From the NCBI GenBank assembly GCA_938011325.1, contig CALLUD010000024.1:1-64000 (forward strand): a DNA stretch of 64,000 nucleotides, in the 5' to 3' direction. The notes beneath the pieces are model-generated. The model saw only the letters and a program-made list of their open reading frames with translations. It made no database searches and was not told the DNA's origin. Positions 62,742-64,000 of this stretch are shown piece after piece. The translations under genes were made by a program, and so were the position numbers. Source of the DNA: an uncultured Spartobacteria bacterium (GTDB taxonomy: Bacteria > Verrucomicrobiota > Verrucomicrobiia > Chthoniobacterales > JAATET01). Position 1 is the first letter of the stretch, and every line of letters starts with the position of its first letter.

Positions 62742-63923
62742 ATGAGTCGTCGGAGAGTCGTGGTGAGCGGTATGGGGTGTGTGAGCCCGCTGGGCTCCAA
62801 TTGCACCGAGACCACGGAAGCCTTGCGGGAGGCCCGCGATTGCGTGACGCCGGTGCGCGCGTTCGACGTCTCACAATGCAAGTGCCGGACGGCGGGTCAG
62901 GTCGATGATCCCGGCGGCGTCGAGGGATTTCCCCGTTCGCGACGATGGAATCCCGCATCGCGAATGATGCTCGCCGCGACTCTCGAAGCGATCGTCCCGC
63001 ACGGACGTTTCACGCCCGATGCCGTGATCATTGCCACCACGAGCGGCGGAATGACATTCGGCGAAAATTTCTATCGCATGTTCCTGCACGGCGAGCGGTC
63101 GCCGCAAGCCGCCCGCTGGGTGCGCGAATACGTGCCGCAGCAACCCGTGCGCGACGCGCTCGATGCACTCGGCGTCGAAGCGCCGATCCGCATCGTCTCG
63201 AATGCGTGCGCCTCCGGAACAAACGCGATCGGAGCCGCGTTTCATTTGATCCGATCCGGCCGCGCCGAACGCGTCCTTTGCGGAGGATACGACGCGCTGT
63301 GCGAGCTCGTCTTTGCCGGCTTCTCCTCTCTGCAGGCGGCGACCGGGGACAAGTGCCGGCCGTTCGACGCGGGACGCACCGGACTCGTGCTCGGTGAAGG
63401 CGCTGCGGTCTTCGTGCTCGAATCGCTGGACTCCGCCCGCGCCGCGGGCCGCGAGATCCTTGCGGAGGTGGCGGGCTATGGCGCCGCCAATGACAATTTT
63501 CACCTCACCCAGCCGAACCCCGATGGCAGCGGACCGCGAGCGTCGATGGAATCCGCTTTGGCCGACGCAGGCTGGAGCGCGGACTCCGTCGATTACGTGA
63601 ATGCGCACGGCACGGCGACCACCTTCAACGACGCCTGCGAAGCCCGCGCGCTCGCTGCGACGTGTCCACAGGCCGCGATAAGCAGCACAAAGGGGCAGAT
63701 GGGCCACTCCCTCGGCGCGGCGGGCGCCATCGAAGCCGCGTTCTGCGTGCTCGCGATGCGGGCGGGCTTTCTCCCCGCCAATCTCAATTTCCGCACGCCG
63801 GATCCCGACGTCGCGCTCGACATCGTCGCAAACACCACGCGGCCGCATGCCGCGCGACGCGTCCTCTCCAACTCTCTCGGCTTTGGTGGCTCGAATGCCA
63901 CCCTCGCCCTCGCCACCTTATGA
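62742..63923 (+). CDS. Beta-ketoacyl synthase (KAS), FabF-like
   Basis: This 393-residue thiolase-fold condensing enzyme has the catalytic triad: C156 in SNACASGTNA, H289 in NAHGTATTF and H322 in GQMGHSLGAAG, with K317. It joins acyl-ACP and malonyl-ACP. It is probably part of a specialised fatty-acid, polyketide or aryl-polyene system, because another ketosynthase start overlaps its stop. It follows the uricase gene after 42 bp, but the functional link is unclear. Confidence 0.9.
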   Translation: MSRRRVVVSGMGCVSPLGSNCTETTEALREARDCVTPVRAFDVSQCKCRTAGQVDDPGGVEGFPRSRRWNPASRMMLAATLEAIVPHGRFTPDAVIIATTSGGMTFGENFYRMFLHGERSPQAARWVREYVPQQPVRDALDALGVEAPIRIVSNACASGTNAIGAAFHLIRSGRAERVLCGGYDALCELVFAGFSSLQAATGDKCRPFDAGRTGLVLGEGAAVFVLESLDSARAAGREILAEVAGYGAANDNFHLTQPNPDGSGPRASMESALADAGWSADSVDYVNAHGTATTFNDACEARALAATCPQAAISSTKGQMGHSLGAAGAIEAAFCVLAMRAGFLPANLNFRTPDPDVALDIVANTTRPHAARRVLSNSLGFGGSNATLALATL

Positions 63924-64000
63924 GTGTCGCCGTTCAAGGTTGTGGCTGGGTGACTCCGCTGGGTCGGGATTTGCAGGGCGTTTGGACGGCGTTGAAAAAT
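63920..64000 (+). CDS. Second ketosynthase, N-terminal part only (cut by window end)
   Basis: ATG 63920 overlaps the stop of the previous ketosynthase (ATGA) and opens a frame of 27 codons to the window edge. The translation MSVAVQGCGWVTPLGRDL resembles the beginning of the upstream enzyme (VVVSGMGCVSPLG). It is likely a second ketosynthase or chain-length-factor-like partner; the active-site cysteine region is outside the window. Confidence 0.7.
   Translation, partial: MSVAVQGCGWVTPLGRDLQGVWTALKN

Overview
GC-rich chromosomal window with densely packed, often overlapping genes and no phage, insertion sequence, plasmid or CRISPR signature. Lipoprotein signals, a periplasmic-type amidase, a six-repeat ribosomal protein S1 and many GTG/TTG starts point to a Gram-negative (diderm) bacterium. 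Gene content (zwf-opcA, ECF sigma factor with a DGPF protein, GH10 xylanase, purine-ring catabolism) is compatible with Verrucomicrobiota. That phylum assignment is an inference; no sequence search was possible.

Layout. 1-6.2 kb: the 3' part of tRNA-Asp, then a signalling block: a NarL-type regulator, a degenerate receiver, an NtrC/AlgB-like sigma-54 activator overlapping a KinB-like kinase, and a third regulator. It is flanked by two tiny membrane-protein genes. The one at 5609 has a strong sigma-54-type promoter match upstream. 6.1-20.5 kb: tRNA-Glu, two glutaredoxin-like genes, deoC with an aldehyde dehydrogenase, a flavin monooxygenase, a thiS-ffh-rpsP-khpA run, a polyprenyl diphosphate synthase and rpsA. 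20.5-39 kb: zwf-opcA, a xylanase, lysA, a phosphohexomutase, murI with an amidase, valS, a mannose-1-phosphate guanylyltransferase, tRNA-Gln, dnaE and two small secreted proteins of unknown function.

39.1-48 kb and 59.6-62.7 kb: two blocks that together encode a nearly complete route from adenine/hypoxanthine to glyoxylate and ammonia. The steps are adenine deaminase, a single-chain xanthine dehydrogenase, urate oxidase, HIU hydrolase, OHCU decarboxylase, allantoinase, an allantoate amidohydrolase, ureidoglycine aminohydrolase and a ureidoglycolate amidohydrolase. The two M20-family amidohydrolases look like distinct AAH and UAH types, so the pathway would release all nitrogen as ammonia without making urea.

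48.8-59.3 kb, between those blocks: a 21-bp tandem repeat array, a SlyD-like peptidyl-prolyl isomerase, an ECF42-like operon (DUF899, SRPBCC, DUF1428, DGPF/YCII, sigma factor), a Cache-like lipoprotein, and two secreted PI-PLC-type phosphodiesterases flanking a PAS-GAF-PAS hybrid histidine kinase. The window ends in a pair of overlapping ketosynthase genes, the second truncated by the window edge, which probably begin a larger fatty-acid/polyene-type cluster.
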